From Pestalotiopsis fici W106-1 (Eukaryota > Ascomycota > Sordariomycetes > Amphisphaeriales > Sporocadaceae), in contig NW_006917092.1 of assembly GCF_000516985.1 (NCBI RefSeq), positions 2,310,619 to 2,374,618 on the forward strand: DNA of 64,000 nucleotides, read 5' to 3'. The translations under genes were made by a program, and so were the position numbers. The notes beneath the pieces were generated by a model. That model made no database searches. It had not been told where the DNA came from and was given only the letters and a program-made list of their open reading frames with translations. Of this stretch, positions 9,826 through 21,464 are shown in pieces; the first letter of the stretch is position 1; the number at the start of each line of letters is the position of its first letter.

Positions 9826-11441
9826 ATGAGGATACGACAACGACAAGCGCAGCTCCTCCTTCTCCTTCTTCCGGCAACAGCCCTTGCCCTCTCTTCCTCG
9901 ACCTCGGACTCGACCTCGGACCTCGTGGATGATTCGCTCAGCGGATCAGCAAAGGCCAAATATGACATTGGAACCAAGGATGCTCCCGTTGATGGCAAGG
10001 ACGGCAAGCCCCACGAGGGCCCCTTTGTCGACACGAAGCTGACCGAGTCATCGGGCTCAAAGAAGGAGCTTCCTGTGGTGGAGGATATCAAGCTCGATAG
10101 ATCGGCCTCAAAGAGCAAGGACTCGACCGATCCCGATAGCGTCATGGACGATCCCCTACACACGCCTCCCAAGAAGGGCACAACAGGCACAGAGGGAGGT
10201 GTCACCGAAAAGGACAAGGCCAGGATTGCAGAGGAAAGAATCACTGGAGAAAAGGCCGAGAAGATCCCTGAAACGCCAAAGGAAGCCCCTCCTCTGCCAC
10301 ACAGCGAGCATGAGAAGATCGTCAGCGGCAAGGAGAGCAGCAAGGACGTGACTTTGGACAAGTCCAAGGGATCAAAGATTGATGCTCACCTCGATCACTA
10401 TGACGTTTCTGGATTGGAAAAGCCCGAGGACCTGCCCGACAAGCTTCGTGACAGTCCCAACCCCGTACCGCACTCTGCTGACAAGGACCACCTCGATGTC
10501 ACGAAGCCGTCCAAGTCGACTCCCAAGAAGGACTGGAAGATGGACGATGATGGAAATGAGGGTCTGATCCAACCTTTCCACTCTTTTGTTCTATCTCTGG
10601 CCATGATTCTGGTCTCCGAGATTGGTGACAAGACCTTTTTGGTGGCTGCGCTCATGGCTATGAAGCACGACCGGATGCTGGTCTTCTCGGCAGCCTACGG
10701 TGCTTTGGTGGTCATGACGGTTCTCTCCGCTGTTCTCGGACACGCAGTTCCCACGCTTATTCCCAAAAAGTTTACGTCTTTCCTTGCCGCTGGACTCTTC
10801 CTTGTCTTTGGAGTGCGTCTTCTTCGTGAGGGCATGGCCATGGACCCCAACGAGGGTGTTTCTGCCGAGATGCAGGAGGTTGAGCAGGAGCTGCAAGAGA
10901 AGGAGCACCTAGCTATGAAGCAGGGCCGACGCCGATCTTCCATCAGTGCCTACGCTGTGGAGGGTGGTTACGGGCGCAAGTCTAGATCGCAGTCCCGTTT
11001 CACTCCTCCCCGTAGTCCCTCGACATCCCCGGCTAGGAGCCCCTCTCCTCGTGGAGGAGTATTGGGTAATGTTGGTGGTGGACTCTCGAACCTCTTCTCC
11101 CTGCTGCTCAGCCCGGCCTGGGTTCAGACTTTTGTCATGACCTTTTTGGGAGAGTGGGGCGATCGAAGCCAGATTGCGACCATTGCCATGGCTGCCGGCC
11201 AGGACTACTGGTGGGTGACTTTGGGAGCTATGGTCGGACACGCTTGCTGCACAGGTGTAGCTGTTCTCGGCGGAAAGGCAATCGCAGGCAAAGTCAGCTT
11301 GAAGATTGGTAAGTCAAGAATCTCGGCCCCAAGGCTCTGTATGTTTGCATCTACTAACATTTTGTCTCAGTCACTGTCGGAGGCGCTGTCGCGTTCTTGG
11401 TGTTTGCATTTATCTATTTCATTGAAGCCTTCTACGCGTAG
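9826..11441 (+). CDS. GDT1/TMEM165 family Ca2+/Mn2+:H+ transporter (UPF0016)
   Basis: Exons 9826..11308 and 11371..11441 give 517 aa; the intron has a TACTAAC branch point. Gdt1-family proteins sit in Golgi-type membranes and exchange Mn2+ or Ca2+ for protons, supporting glycosylation and ion balance. The sequence shows a cleavable signal peptide (MRIRQRQAQLLLLLLPATALA), a charged Ser/Lys/Asp-rich segment of about 230 residues, then two three-helix repeats. Each repeat starts with the family signature E-x-G-D-[KR]-[TS]: SEIGDKTF (Glu 265) and GEWGDRSQ (Glu 443). A central Arg/Ser-rich loop separates them. Splicing is needed for the last helix (AFLVFAFIYFIEAFYA). The protein is much longer than the roughly 280-residue yeast Gdt1 because of the N-terminal segment and the loop. 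Confidence 0.93.
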
Positions 11442-12903
11442 AGTGTTTCTAGAGTGGATTGACTCTCAGTGTGCTGATCGCGGACGTGGCATGTCTGGAA
11501 CACATGTGTACTATAGAGCTGAATGATGGGTCAGTGGGGACAAATCAGTTGTGGCGACAATATGACTATGTGATGCATGGGCGGCGTTTTGTGGAAGATT
11601 TATATTGCCTATTGACGCGCGTTGTACCTTAATTTTGTGCTGGGCTATACATCAGATAATTGGAAAAGGGGCAAAACTTTGGCGAGGCCAGAGAGCCAAT
11701 ATGGCACGGGCAGCAGCATACAGCAAAATGACCATGTTTTTAGGAATTTGAATGCTCATGTGACATCAACCTTGGAAACGCAAGACTACCAGTTCCGAAT
11801 GCTGATTTGGGGAGACTATTTCGTGAAACATAATTTTGAAAAACATGGAAAGTGCCAGCGGGCACTGTGCAATAGCTGGCAAAGCTCGTTGTCAACGGTC
11901 CAGACTCATGCACTAACTACAATATATCTAGAGAACCCTGGCTGGTCGATCGTGAGAGGGTCATGTGATCTTTATAAGATTTTTATAAATGGCCACAATC
12001 AAGGCGGATTTTGGTTGGTCTTTTCCAGACAGCCCTTTGGACGGTCTAAACTTTCTGGGGGGGTGAATGAATATACTCGTTCGAGAGGCAGAGAACAGGG
12101 AGAAATGAGGTTCAAAATCGCCGTATAGAAGTTAAACCCTCTATTCCGCCGATTAATTTTTTGCTGCTCGACCATGAAAAGGAGGATAGAAAAGGGAAGA
12201 AGAAGAAGAAGTTACTCTGTAATCGGACTTGAAAACTACTCCGGAGACCGGACAAGAAGCAAGGGCTTGATGTGCGGCATGTCCGTCCATTATAGTAGTG
12301 CACCTACTCTGTATAAGTGGGGGATTTGCGCGCATAACGCTTTGCGTGCGACCTTGAGGTGACACTGGACACACACCCAAGTAGCACAACTTCTCCGCAT
12401 TAAGAAATGTCAAACATCTTTGCGGCTTTGCTGACTGCATGCAACGATGCAGTCATCATTGAAATTGAAATACATGGAAAAAATCGATAACCCTAGAAGA
12501 ATAACCAGGAAGAAAAAAAGAGAGCCACACCGCCAGAGGGGAGGAGGGGGGAAAAAGGATTCATTGTCGGTGATTATATAATTACCTACTCTCTCTATTT
12601 GGCCCCCAACCCCGCACCCTTCCGCTGTCGCGAGTGAAATACCCCGAGCAATCCCACCTGTTACCTACCCATCATCCTCAGCCAACTCCGTAGACCGAAG
12701 CATCTACACACTACACCAGGCGGTAAATTGGCATAACGGTACTTCGTATTTGCTACAAAACGGATTGAGACCTGCGGATACTCAGGCAAAAAGGAACCCA
12801 AATTTCTTGCATCTCCGCTAGATTTCATCCGAATTGCCTTGGCATCTATTTGACGATAATATCTTGGTTATAAGTCGACTATTCTACCTCCTATATATAC
12901 ATC
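11442..12903. other. Intergenic region, GDT1-like 3' end / rhamnose mutarotase promoter
   Basis: This 1.46-kb spacer has purine-rich tracts at about 12180-12210 and 12510-12560. The 11622-12128 frame has no recognisable domain and an unlikely composition. A TATATATA stretch immediately precedes the mutarotase start. No gene is supported. Confidence 0.4.
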
Positions 12904-13543
12904 ATGTCGCAGCTCTGGCAACCCACCTCCCCCACCACTGAGAACGCGCCCGCGAGTCCTCCGCGGGCCGCTTCGCCCAAGGACTCGACCAAGCAGCGCA
13001 ACCCCGGCCGGCGCATCGCGCAGATTGTCAAGCTCCGCCCCGAGTACCTGGCCGAGTACAAGAAGTGCCACGCCGCCGTCTGGCCCGAGGTGTTGAAGCA
13101 AATCAAGGAGTGCAACATTGTCGACTGTAGGTGCCTGCTTTCCAGCCGTCCTCCCCCAGGAATACTCAATCAAACATAATCCCCGCGTTGATGATCAAGG
13201 AGAGCCGGCCTTTCAACTGTAAATGGTGTACTGATCCTGATTCCCGTGTGCAGACAGCATCTCTTGGGACGATGCCAGCAGCATATTGTTCGCAAACTTC
13301 AAATATGTCGGCTACGACTACGCGGGCGACATGGAGAAGATGCGCGAAAACCCCAAGGTTCGGGAATGGTGGGCCATGACGGACAAGATGCAAGAGGTAA
13401 GTTGCTCTCACAGGTCGTGACGAAGACAAAGCTGACACATGGCCTTTCCCATTTTCCAGAGTCTTGTGCCTGGTGCAAAGAGCAGCGAGTCTGGTGAGCC
13501 GTCGTGGTGGAAAGGTCTGGAGGAGGTGTTTTACTGCCCATAG
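12904..13543 (+). CDS. L-rhamnose mutarotase (RhaM family)
   Basis: Exons 12904..13126, 13254..13396 and 13460..13543 give 149 aa. The family interconverts alpha and beta anomers of L-rhamnose, feeding the rhamnose catabolic route. The core begins RRIAQIVKLRPEYLAEYKKC, with Tyr and His of the EYKKCHAAVWPEV motif in the positions of the catalytic Tyr/His of bacterial RhaM. It continues DYSISWDDASSILFANFKYV and VREWWAMTDKMQE, and ends WWKGLEEVFYCP, the usual C-terminal signature. An N-terminal Pro/Ser-rich extension of about 35 residues is absent from bacterial enzymes. No other rhamnose-pathway gene is adjacent, so a clustered pathway is not supported here. Confidence 0.92.
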
Positions 13544-13702
13544 AACTGCTGGAGCCGGCGTTCTGAGCATCCGATTGCAAAGTCCTCAGGCATAGCGAAG
13601 CATTGAATGCATATTCTTTTCCCTTTCATAGTCTTTGATCCCCGCTTCCGCTAGTAATTTTCCAGTATTGCGAGCTCGGATGAGAATCTGCCCGGGTGGT
13701 TT

Positions 13703-14345
13703 TTATTTTAGGCTGCCGAACAAACCTCCAAAAATACTACCACTTCCGCCGCCACCACCTCGACCACCGTGGCGCCGAGCCTCATTTCTAATCCACTCCT
13801 CGAGCCAGGCGCGGTCGCCGAGCTTGCGAGCGTCGGCCGTCTTGGTCTCGGTCTGGGGCTCGCCGGCATCGATGCTGAGCAGCGTCGGGATGCCATTGAT
13901 CATGTAGGTCATGCCGAGCCCGCCGCTCATAATGTCCGGGCAGTCGTACTCGACGGTGGCGTAGTGGACGCCGCCCTCGGCCTCGCCCACCCCGGACTCG
14001 ATCAGCTCGCGCAGCAGCGGCGAGACGACTTTGCAGGTCGCGCACCAGTTGGTCGTCCACAGCGTGATGAGCGGCGCCCGGGCCGATGAGGAAAGTAGGA
14101 TATATGAGTGTAGGTCGTCGGGCCGGCGGACACTGAAAGGGAAGAGAGAGGGTCAGTTTTGGAGAGCAAATCGACCCGGCAATTCTGCAGGTATAGTCTT
14201 TTTCTGTAGAGGCCACTAACGAATTGTGTATTAAATTTGCTCCATTCAACTGTCGTGACGCGGAGAAGGCTCGTCGAGAGACAGAGCCGGCGCTTCTCGT
14301 GACAGAGGCGGGCTGGAAAGCTGTCTTGAGTAATACCGGGCGCAT
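13703..14345 (-). CDS. Mitochondrial thioredoxin-like protein
   Basis: Exons 14221..14345 and 13703..14132 give 184 aa; the intron donor is GTTAGT. The N-terminus is a typical mitochondrial presequence (Arg/Ser-rich, RRAFSASRQL). The body has a thioredoxin fold core: PLITLWTTNWCATCKVVSPL with a C-x-x-C pair (WCATCK instead of the canonical WCGPCK), YATVEYDCPD, then a cis-Pro segment NGIPTLLSID. The C-terminus is a Gly-rich tail (RHGGRGGGGGSGSIFGG). It is expected to act as a matrix or inner-membrane thiol oxidoreductase; the substrate is unknown. It is convergent with the rhamnose mutarotase gene, 159 nt apart. The changed residues between the cysteines suggest a specialised rather than general thioredoxin. 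Confidence 0.85.
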
Positions 14346-15086
14346 TGCGACAAGTGAAACGTAGGATTGCTAAAAATAGTTCGCTTTAAATATTTGAGAT
14401 CAATGCCGTCGTAGGTAATGTAGCCTTATCAAACTGTTGGTGCGATCAATCTTGCTGTCTGGCGGTGCTGTGATTAGGTATCTAGCAGAAGAAAGCAAGG
14501 GCAAAGTTGAAGCTTGTGCTTGAAAGTCTGGGGAAAATGCAATTGAATGACGTCGCAAAAAGCTGCCCGTCCCGGCGGGCTCCACTCGGTACCTAGATGG
14601 TACTCTGTACACCTCAACGCCCAGAATACATGTGAGTAGCCTCCAAAGTCCTACATAGTGTATTCTCATATAACATCACGCCTTTCTCTCATTTGGGTGT
14701 CTCTAAAAACCCCCCTGAGTGTGTATTCAATTGACTGTACACTTGCATTGAAATTCTGCTCAAAAGATCAAGGCATACAATGATAGTACGGATACAATGG
14801 CCCTGGAGCGCCGTCTTGTGTATTGTGTCATAAGATGAGAGTGAAGACCTGAAAAGGCTTCATGCTGCTATCAAATCGCTATAGTATGCAAGAAACAATT
14901 CCCGTGAGAATCAATAGTGCGATGCCCAAATATTCCGTCATGCTGTCGAAGCTGGTTCTAATCTTCTCAAAGATGAAGATGCAATGTCTGAATCATGATG
15001 TGTAAAAGATGATGCCGTCAACTCGTGAACCTTTATATCCCAAACCGTTTATTCCGTTCCGTATATCGTCGTATTTATGTCATTCC
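14346..15086. other. Intergenic region upstream of thioredoxin-like gene
   Basis: This 740-nt spacer lies between two minus-strand genes: the promoter of the thioredoxin-like gene and the 3' end of the MFS gene. No RNA gene, repeat or coding signal was recognised. Confidence 0.4.
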
Positions 15087-17400
15087 CTAGAATTTTTCCA
15101 TCAAATTTCGTCTTACTGTCCACATTCTCGCTCTCTTGCCGTAGATGTACATTGGGATGCTCGAAAAGACAAATATCAGCTGTATAATGCCGATCCACAT
15201 GAAGACGGACTTTGAGCCATCAGTCTCGAGCCAGCCAGTGACAAAGAGACTAAAGACCAGGCCGTGGAAGATGTTTTTGCTAAAGTTGAGCGTGACCAGC
15301 GCCTCACCGGCATACTGTCGATAGCTGTCAACGCAAAACGTAATGGACGTTGTGGATCCCAGCGAACAGCCAAACGACACGACTCCGAAAAACACCGTTG
15401 GTACGATCCAGTGGTCATGAACCTCGGCCGACCACCCGAAACCCATGAGGCCAATGACGGTTGTGACGGCGATTGGTGCCGCCATGACCAAACGGAACTC
15501 GGGCTCGTATAGTCCACCGTTGCGGCGTGCCATGGCCTTGACGATTACATCGCTGATGCGACCTGCAACAGCTGTACCGAGAATACCGCCGATGAATGGC
15601 GAAATATAGACCAGACCCGTGGCAAGGGCACCAAACTTGTAACTGCCCTCGCGATAAATGATTGCAACCGACTCGGAGATGACAATGAGCCATCCAATGG
15701 AGCACGAATAGATGGCCGCTGACCACAGCACGGCCGGATATGCGTACAAGACAAAGGGACGGAGAGCCACTTTCCACCATTTGTCGTTGTTGAGTCTACC
15801 GTGGTGAATTTGAAGCTGCTGGCGGAACGATTTGGCGGGCGCCGCGCGCAGATTATGAGTGTAGACTTGTCCTCGAGTAGCAACGTGTCTCAGTGATAAA
15901 CTCTCGCTCGCTGTGTCCGGGGTCGCAACTCCTGCCTCAGCGCGGGAGATGTCGTCATGTCGTGAATAGCCAGCCGGATGAAGATGCCCTTGGAGCTTTT
16001 CATCTTGCGGCGACTGGGGGTTTGGAGTGATTGCGTCTTCTGGGCGCAGAGTGTCCGATGTTTTATGGTCGGCCTCCGATATGTGAGCCACATCGCCGTC
16101 GCGTTGAATTTCCTCAGATGGCGCCCTAGTACTAGGAGCAAATCCTACGTGCATATCCTTGTGGCGATGAAGGTGAGATGGCGTTGGTGAAGGGAGAGCT
16201 TCAATCCCGTCGTGAGCGGGTTCTGATAGCACCTTCTCAGCGTCCGTCGGGTGGCTGTCCTCATGATGGGCCCGGTGTGGTACTACGTTGCGAGAAGATC
16301 TCCTGCTGAAGAAGCTTGGCCTTTTCTTGGGCTGCCGGTCCTTTGGAACTGGAGACCTGTCCCAAAAGGTCTCGGGAACCAGTAGATATAGGAGAATACC
16401 CGAAAATCCAACAACTATGGCGACAATCCAAAAGACCCATCGCCATCCAAGACTCTGGATGATGACGGCGCTGATCAATGGGATCAAGTTCTTTCCTCCT
16501 AGCAGCAGCAAGGTGTATATTCCAATACGGAAAGCTCGCTCATGCAGGAAGAAGATTTCAGCAATCGTGGCAGACGGCAAGCACTCAACTGGGCTGACAG
16601 CGATGCCCTGGACAATTCTGGCCAGGATAAGAGATATGAAGTTTGGCGACAAAGCGCACCATACAGTGGACAGGATCCATAGAATGGCACTAAAGAGGTA
16701 AACCGGACGTTTTCCGTAGAGAATGGCGGTCGGCGAGGCTATCACGGAGCCAATGCCCAAACCCATCATGTAGAGACCCGTGGTTAGTGACACTCGGCTC
16801 ACTGCAACATCAAGATCTGGACGGATGAATTAGTTTAATATTACAAGTCGGAATGACCAAGAGGGTGCGTGCATACCTTCAGCCACGTTGGTGAAGCCTG
16901 CCGCGATCAAAGGCGTGATACCACCGCCTATCATGCAGTAAAGCCCAAGCGAGAGCAAGGCAGAATCTCTCCTCCACACAGCCCAGTTCAGGGGATCATT
17001 GTGCGAGTCATCCGGTTGGGGATCCAGGATGATCTGGCCATCTTGCGTTGTCTTCTTCTCGTCGGCAGCTGGATGTGGAGGCTCTGGTACAGGAACGCCG
17101 GTGGGCAGCGATGAATGCGAGGTTCTTGCTGGCGCGTTCCTTAATCCCAACGGCTCATTGCGGCCCTGGGCAAGTAGCAGGACAGATCCTAGGTATGTTT
17201 GTTAGCATTCGTATTCCGTGGCACCGAGTTGGTTACTTACCGGGAACTTCAATGGTTTCCTTGTCATTCAACATTCCCATATTCCATACTGGCCGCGGTT
17301 GCTTCTCCTCCTCGCCCGAGCTTGGGGAACCATGCCCTGCTGGCTTCTTGGAAAATATCCCTTGCCATGGGCGCCGAGCTTGTTTTGCATCTTGAGCCAT
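15087..17400 (-). CDS. MFS transporter, DHA1/Hol1-like with long central loop
   Basis: Exons 17241..17400, 16877..17188 and 15087..16816 give 733 aa. The protein has an acidic/basic N-terminal tail, the DPLNWAVWRRD motif common to fungal drug:H+ antiporter-type carriers at the membrane entry, and helices 1-6 including GLYMMGLGIGSVIASP and YGKRPVYLF (loop 2-3 signature). Helix 6 is followed by a hydrophilic loop of about 170 residues rich in His, Ser and Glu, then helices 7-12 from ALRPFVLYAYPAVLWSA. The family exports or imports small organic solutes (polyamines, drugs, siderophore-like compounds) at the plasma membrane; the substrate cannot be told from sequence. The start is the first ATG of an exon that splices in frame; all three junctions fit GT-AG. 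Confidence 0.9.
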
Positions 17401-19568
17401 CTTGCTAGCAAAGCGCCGGTGTCAACCGGAATGCTGCAATTTGATCGTTTTGGGCGGCTAGGTGTAAGGCCCTTGACAACCTGGCTAATATCCAACAATA
17501 TAGCAAACAAGGCGCTTAGCAATACATATATTTGCTGGTGAAATTTCGGTTCATCCAGGAAATCCCGAGCTCATGCAAGCCGAACTCTGGAATACTGGCG
17601 TAGATTAGCAAGTGCTGACAGACGAGTCCCGTGGGCTAGGCTCCGAGTCGAAAGCTGTCACACGCCCGGGTCTCTGAATCTGATCCGCCGAGTACCTCGA
17701 CGTAGGAATGCGCAGGTATGAAATCCCTGGAAAGCGAATTCCAAAGGAGAACGGTTTTCAGATAATGTTGCGAAAGATGTTGAGCGTATTCAAACAATGC
17801 ATAGAATGGCAACAAAACGGCAGGGATAGTCCATATAAATATATAGGTGGCCCAGAGTTTGAGTTGCACGCTACTTATTGTCTGCTCTGATACAAACAAT
17901 AAAAAACGCCGCCGGCCGTGAAATGGCCTCGTCAAAGCAAAGCTGCGAAGTGATCTACGAGAGAGAGAAAAGAAAACAAACGTCTCTCACCGACACGCGT
18001 AGGGGTCCTGGGGGAATGGAGATATATATCTATACCTATCCTCTATCAAGATCGGCGGCGTGGGGTTTGGAAACGATGGTTACCTTGAATATCAATCCAA
18101 GCAAGGTATGTATCCAAAAGAACGAGGCGATCTCAGGCTAGTCATGTCCAACCAGGATGGTGCTTTGTTGGTACAAATCTCCACAATGGGACCTGACCGA
18201 CTCTGTGAGAGGTTGCCCGCTAAAAAAGCACGTTAGCAACTAACCCTTGGTTAAAGGGCCCCCCGGTTCAAGTTTGGCTGGCAACTGGACTCGACTGGGG
18301 CATGCCACTTCGAAACGGTGGAGGAAAAGAAACAGAGCCGCCCGCTCAGATACGATCTTTGTCCAATGGGCTATTCCTGCCGCACGGGAAATGGGTGTAG
18401 CGCAATGTAGATGGAGGAGAGCATGGACTGCACGAGGTGGTCAGGTGGTGATGGGCGCCTGCTAGCTGATGTCAGTCAGATGTGCTCAAAGTGGGTATCT
18501 TCGTTAAGACAAAAATGAGCGCTTGAGGCGGCCATCCTGTGGGAAGCATCCCAACTATCCTCCAAGCTGGAGCTTGAACCTCGAAGCCATCGCGATCTTG
18601 GGCCATGTGTCCCTAATGCGCATCCAGGAATTTGGGATCAACTGCGGTCAAAAATGGAACAATCCTCTCCCAACTTGGAGGGGGTCTAAAATCCTAGGTT
18701 AGCTGGTTAGTTCATGGACAACAAGGGACCCAAACTCTGCATGTTGTACATACCTAGTATAAAAATTCACATACAATGTATACATACATACATGTATGCT
18801 ACCAAATGCTCAGTAAAACCACAAAATCAAAGAGATACATAGAATCAATCCTTTGATAGTCTGAGCTTTCCGCCGTCCTTGCATAGAGAACCAGAGAATA
18901 AACAAGTACTTATGCTACGTTACAAATAAGCATCTTACTCGAATGTCTCAAGTCTTCTTTCCCCAGATAAGAAGAACCCTTGAAGAGATCCATGTTGCAG
19001 TGAGTGGGTGGGCAGACCTAAAAGGTATGACGCCAGAGGCGCCGTTCACAGGCCGGCCGCTCCACTAAAAGATGATGTGCAAAATGTTTAGCTGAGTTGG
19101 CAGGCAGGCAAAGAAGCCCATTTTAGCAGCGTGCTGCCAGTCTCGACCTTCTGATTCGTTGACGGGATTTTGGCTTGGCCCGATATTGCAGCGCAAACAT
19201 CAAATTTCTTTTGTTGCCAGAAACATATCGTGCTATTACCTGTGAGCATGAGTTGACCAATACTGAAATTGTCACTTTTTGCACACATAAAACTCTTTCA
19301 AATCGTTATTGTACGTACTGTTTTATATATTTCAAAATTGATCACAAATTCAGATTGAACCTAATCATGTATCGCAGTAATAACTTGCAAGGAACTGGTT
19401 GGGCAAAAATTAGCCCACCTACTGTCAGGTCTGAAACCCTCAGTTGGGATATCGGGCGTGTTCTTGACTCGGTGTACAGTCGTACGCACCCCTTGCCTAT
19501 CCACCAATTGAGTCGCAAGCATTGGGGCGCAACACTATTGGCAGGGCCTTTTGTTATACAAACAAATC
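17401..19568. promoter_or_regulatory. Divergent intergenic region, MFS gene / ELP6
   Basis: This 2.17-kb spacer lies between divergent start codons. It contains a short TACA-type simple repeat at about 18773-18795 and long stretches with stops in all frames. The 19175-19732 frame overlaps ELP6 in another frame and is not supported. No RNA gene was recognised. Confidence 0.4.
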
Positions 19569-20497
19569 ATGGCAACCAAGATCCCACCTCTGTTAGAGCC
19601 ATATCTCGGTCTCCCGCCAGAGGCGTCCCTCATCGTACTTTCGGGGGTCCTGGGTGCCAGTACAAACTGGCTCGTTCAGCGCTACTTGTGTTCTCTCCTA
19701 GGCAACTCAACTGGCAGAGTGCCGGCCATTGACGGCAACAATGGTGAGAATGGGGACACTTGTGTCGTGCTCGTCAGTTTCATGAGAGATTATGCTTTCT
19801 GGAAGGAGGGCGCTGGCAGGCTGGGCCTCGACCTGGACGCCCTCTCCAAAAGGAGCATGTTCAAATTTGTGGATGGCTTGAGTGGGCTATTCTCTGGTGC
19901 CTCTGGTGCCATTACCACAAAAGCGCCGGTTGCAGGTCCACCTGGGCAACATGTCTTGCGCAAAGCGACACTCGAGGAATTGCAACAAGTGGTACAGTCT
20001 GCTCAGCAGACTTGTGCAAGTTCAAATATTGTCCTGGTGCTTGACAATCCGGATCTTCTTATTGCGGCGGCTGGAAATACCATATCAGGAGAGGGTTTAC
20101 GGCAGACCCTTCTTCACTTGAGAGAGGTTAGTACAAATGATGAATATCTGGGCTGTTCCCGCAAAGTCTTTACAATCACAATTGTCACGATTTACTAATC
20201 AATTAATCTCAGAGCGTCTCCTCGACAGTCATAACACTGTCTGCAGATGAACCCTTGATCTCTGCGCAAACCACATCACTTGAGAAGAATCATGCCTCTT
20301 TCGCTTTATCGATGGCTCATGAGGCAGAGATGCTGGTCACATTGAGGCTGCTGGACACAGGAACAGCAAAGGACGTGAGTGGAGTACTGAGAGTAACTCC
20401 CGGAGGCGATGCCACTGGGTTTGTATCGGAGCAAAGAGAACTCTTGTATTTCGTCGGTTCTGATGGTGGCGTGCGAGTCTTCGAGAGGGGGCAATAA
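19569..20497 (+). CDS. ELP6: Elongator complex subunit 6
   Basis: Exons 19569..20126 and 20213..20497 give 280 aa. Elp6 forms the RecA-like Elp4-5-6 hexameric ring of Elongator, which modifies wobble uridines of tRNAs in the cytoplasm. Visible family features are the N-terminus MATKIPPLLEPYLGLPPEAS, the strand GDTCVVLVSFMRDYAFWKEG followed by GRLGLDLDAL, SSNIVLVLDNPDLLIA as the central beta strand, and after the intron TVITLSADEPLI and a Leu-rich C-terminal half. There is no Walker A lysine, as expected for this degenerate RecA family. A TTG lies six codons upstream, but the ATG at 19569 is the natural start. The gene is convergent with RPL37. Confidence 0.85.
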
Positions 20498-20878
20498 TTC
20501 GAAATCAAGTACAACTCGGAACACGGATTCCTCTGGCAGGTAGAAACCATCTTCGATAATGACTATCACAGCCGTTGCGGCTGCTGAGGACGAAATGCGC
20601 TCGAGGCACAACACGCGGGCTCTCATCTCATCTGCTCTCCCACATGTTCCAAATGCCACTGAACGTTGCGCAGGCCGGGGGGGGAAAAAAGAGTCTTTGT
20701 CATGCGTCAGAAAAAGCAACCCTGTTCGTATTGCTATAACATGCTCGTAAACGGCCGAGATGTCGTATGATTCCGTGAACCAGTGCCGAATAATGCAACC
20801 CATTTCACGCCGAACCGCCATTCATTTTCCATGCCTTATCGTTTCGCGAGATGCCACCACCCTTCATCATTCAACCCT
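20498..20878. other. ELP6/RPL37 convergent intergenic region
   Basis: This 381-nt spacer lies between converging 3' ends. It has an eight-base G run and A-rich sequence near 20677-20690. No gene was seen. Confidence 0.4.
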
Positions 20879-21464
20879 TTATGCCTTCAGGGAGCCAGGG
20901 CCTTTCGAGCCAGCGGGAACACCGGTCTGGAATCCGTTCTTGAAGCGGCGGGAGACATCCTTGAGGTATCGCATGCGGCCAGTACCGACGGTCTTTCTGC
21001 GCTTGGCCTTCTCGCTCCAGTTGTCTATTTGCCTGTAGTCAGCATCATATTCCAACTCGTAATGAACCAAACCCATGTCCTCCCCATTTTCGATATCCCA
21101 TTTCCAAACAGTCTCCAAGGGTTGAGGGCTAGGTGAACGTACACTTGCGGGTCTTAGCAGCGGGGTAGCCGCAGGAAGCGCAGGTGTGCTTCTGGACGTG
21201 CAGAGAGCGGCGACCTGTAATTCGAGTCCATGTCAGTCCATCCGTCGCTTGTCGCCAATATTTCCACCGCTTCCTTTCGTCAAGATCGGGCAATCGCTAC
21301 TGACCACATCGACGGCACAGAGTGTGCGTCTTGTTGTGACGCTTTCCGAAGCTGGAAGTTCCCTTGGCTATTCCATAATGTCAGTACAAGAACTAGTAGT
21401 TGGCTGGCGTCGATTTGAATATTTCGTTCGTTCGTTGTCGGCGGGAAGGAAGGTACGCACTCAT
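20879..21464 (-). CDS. RPL37: 60S ribosomal protein L37 (eL37)
   Basis: Four coding exons, 21461..21464, 21305..21367, 21143..21214 and 20879..21024, give 94 aa. The first coding exon is only four bases (ATGA), joined to CC AAG to give Met-Thr-Lys. The protein reads [16 protein letters not shown], then TLCRRCG and [17 protein letters not shown] (the C2-C2 zinc ribbon of eL37), then [20 protein letters not shown] and [16 protein letters not shown], matching the very conserved family. It is a structural protein of the large ribosomal subunit. The intron-rich 5' end is typical of ribosomal protein genes. The upstream region shared with divergent ATG3 contains CAGTCACC (21579-21586, minus sense), one base off the Homol-D box known from fission yeast ribosomal promoters; its significance is uncertain. 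Confidence 0.96.

Noticed and set aside
9486..9932. 148-codon frame just before the GDT1-like gene
   Set aside because: It begins at GTG rather than ATG, overlaps the GDT1-like signal peptide in another frame, and reads like leader sequence.
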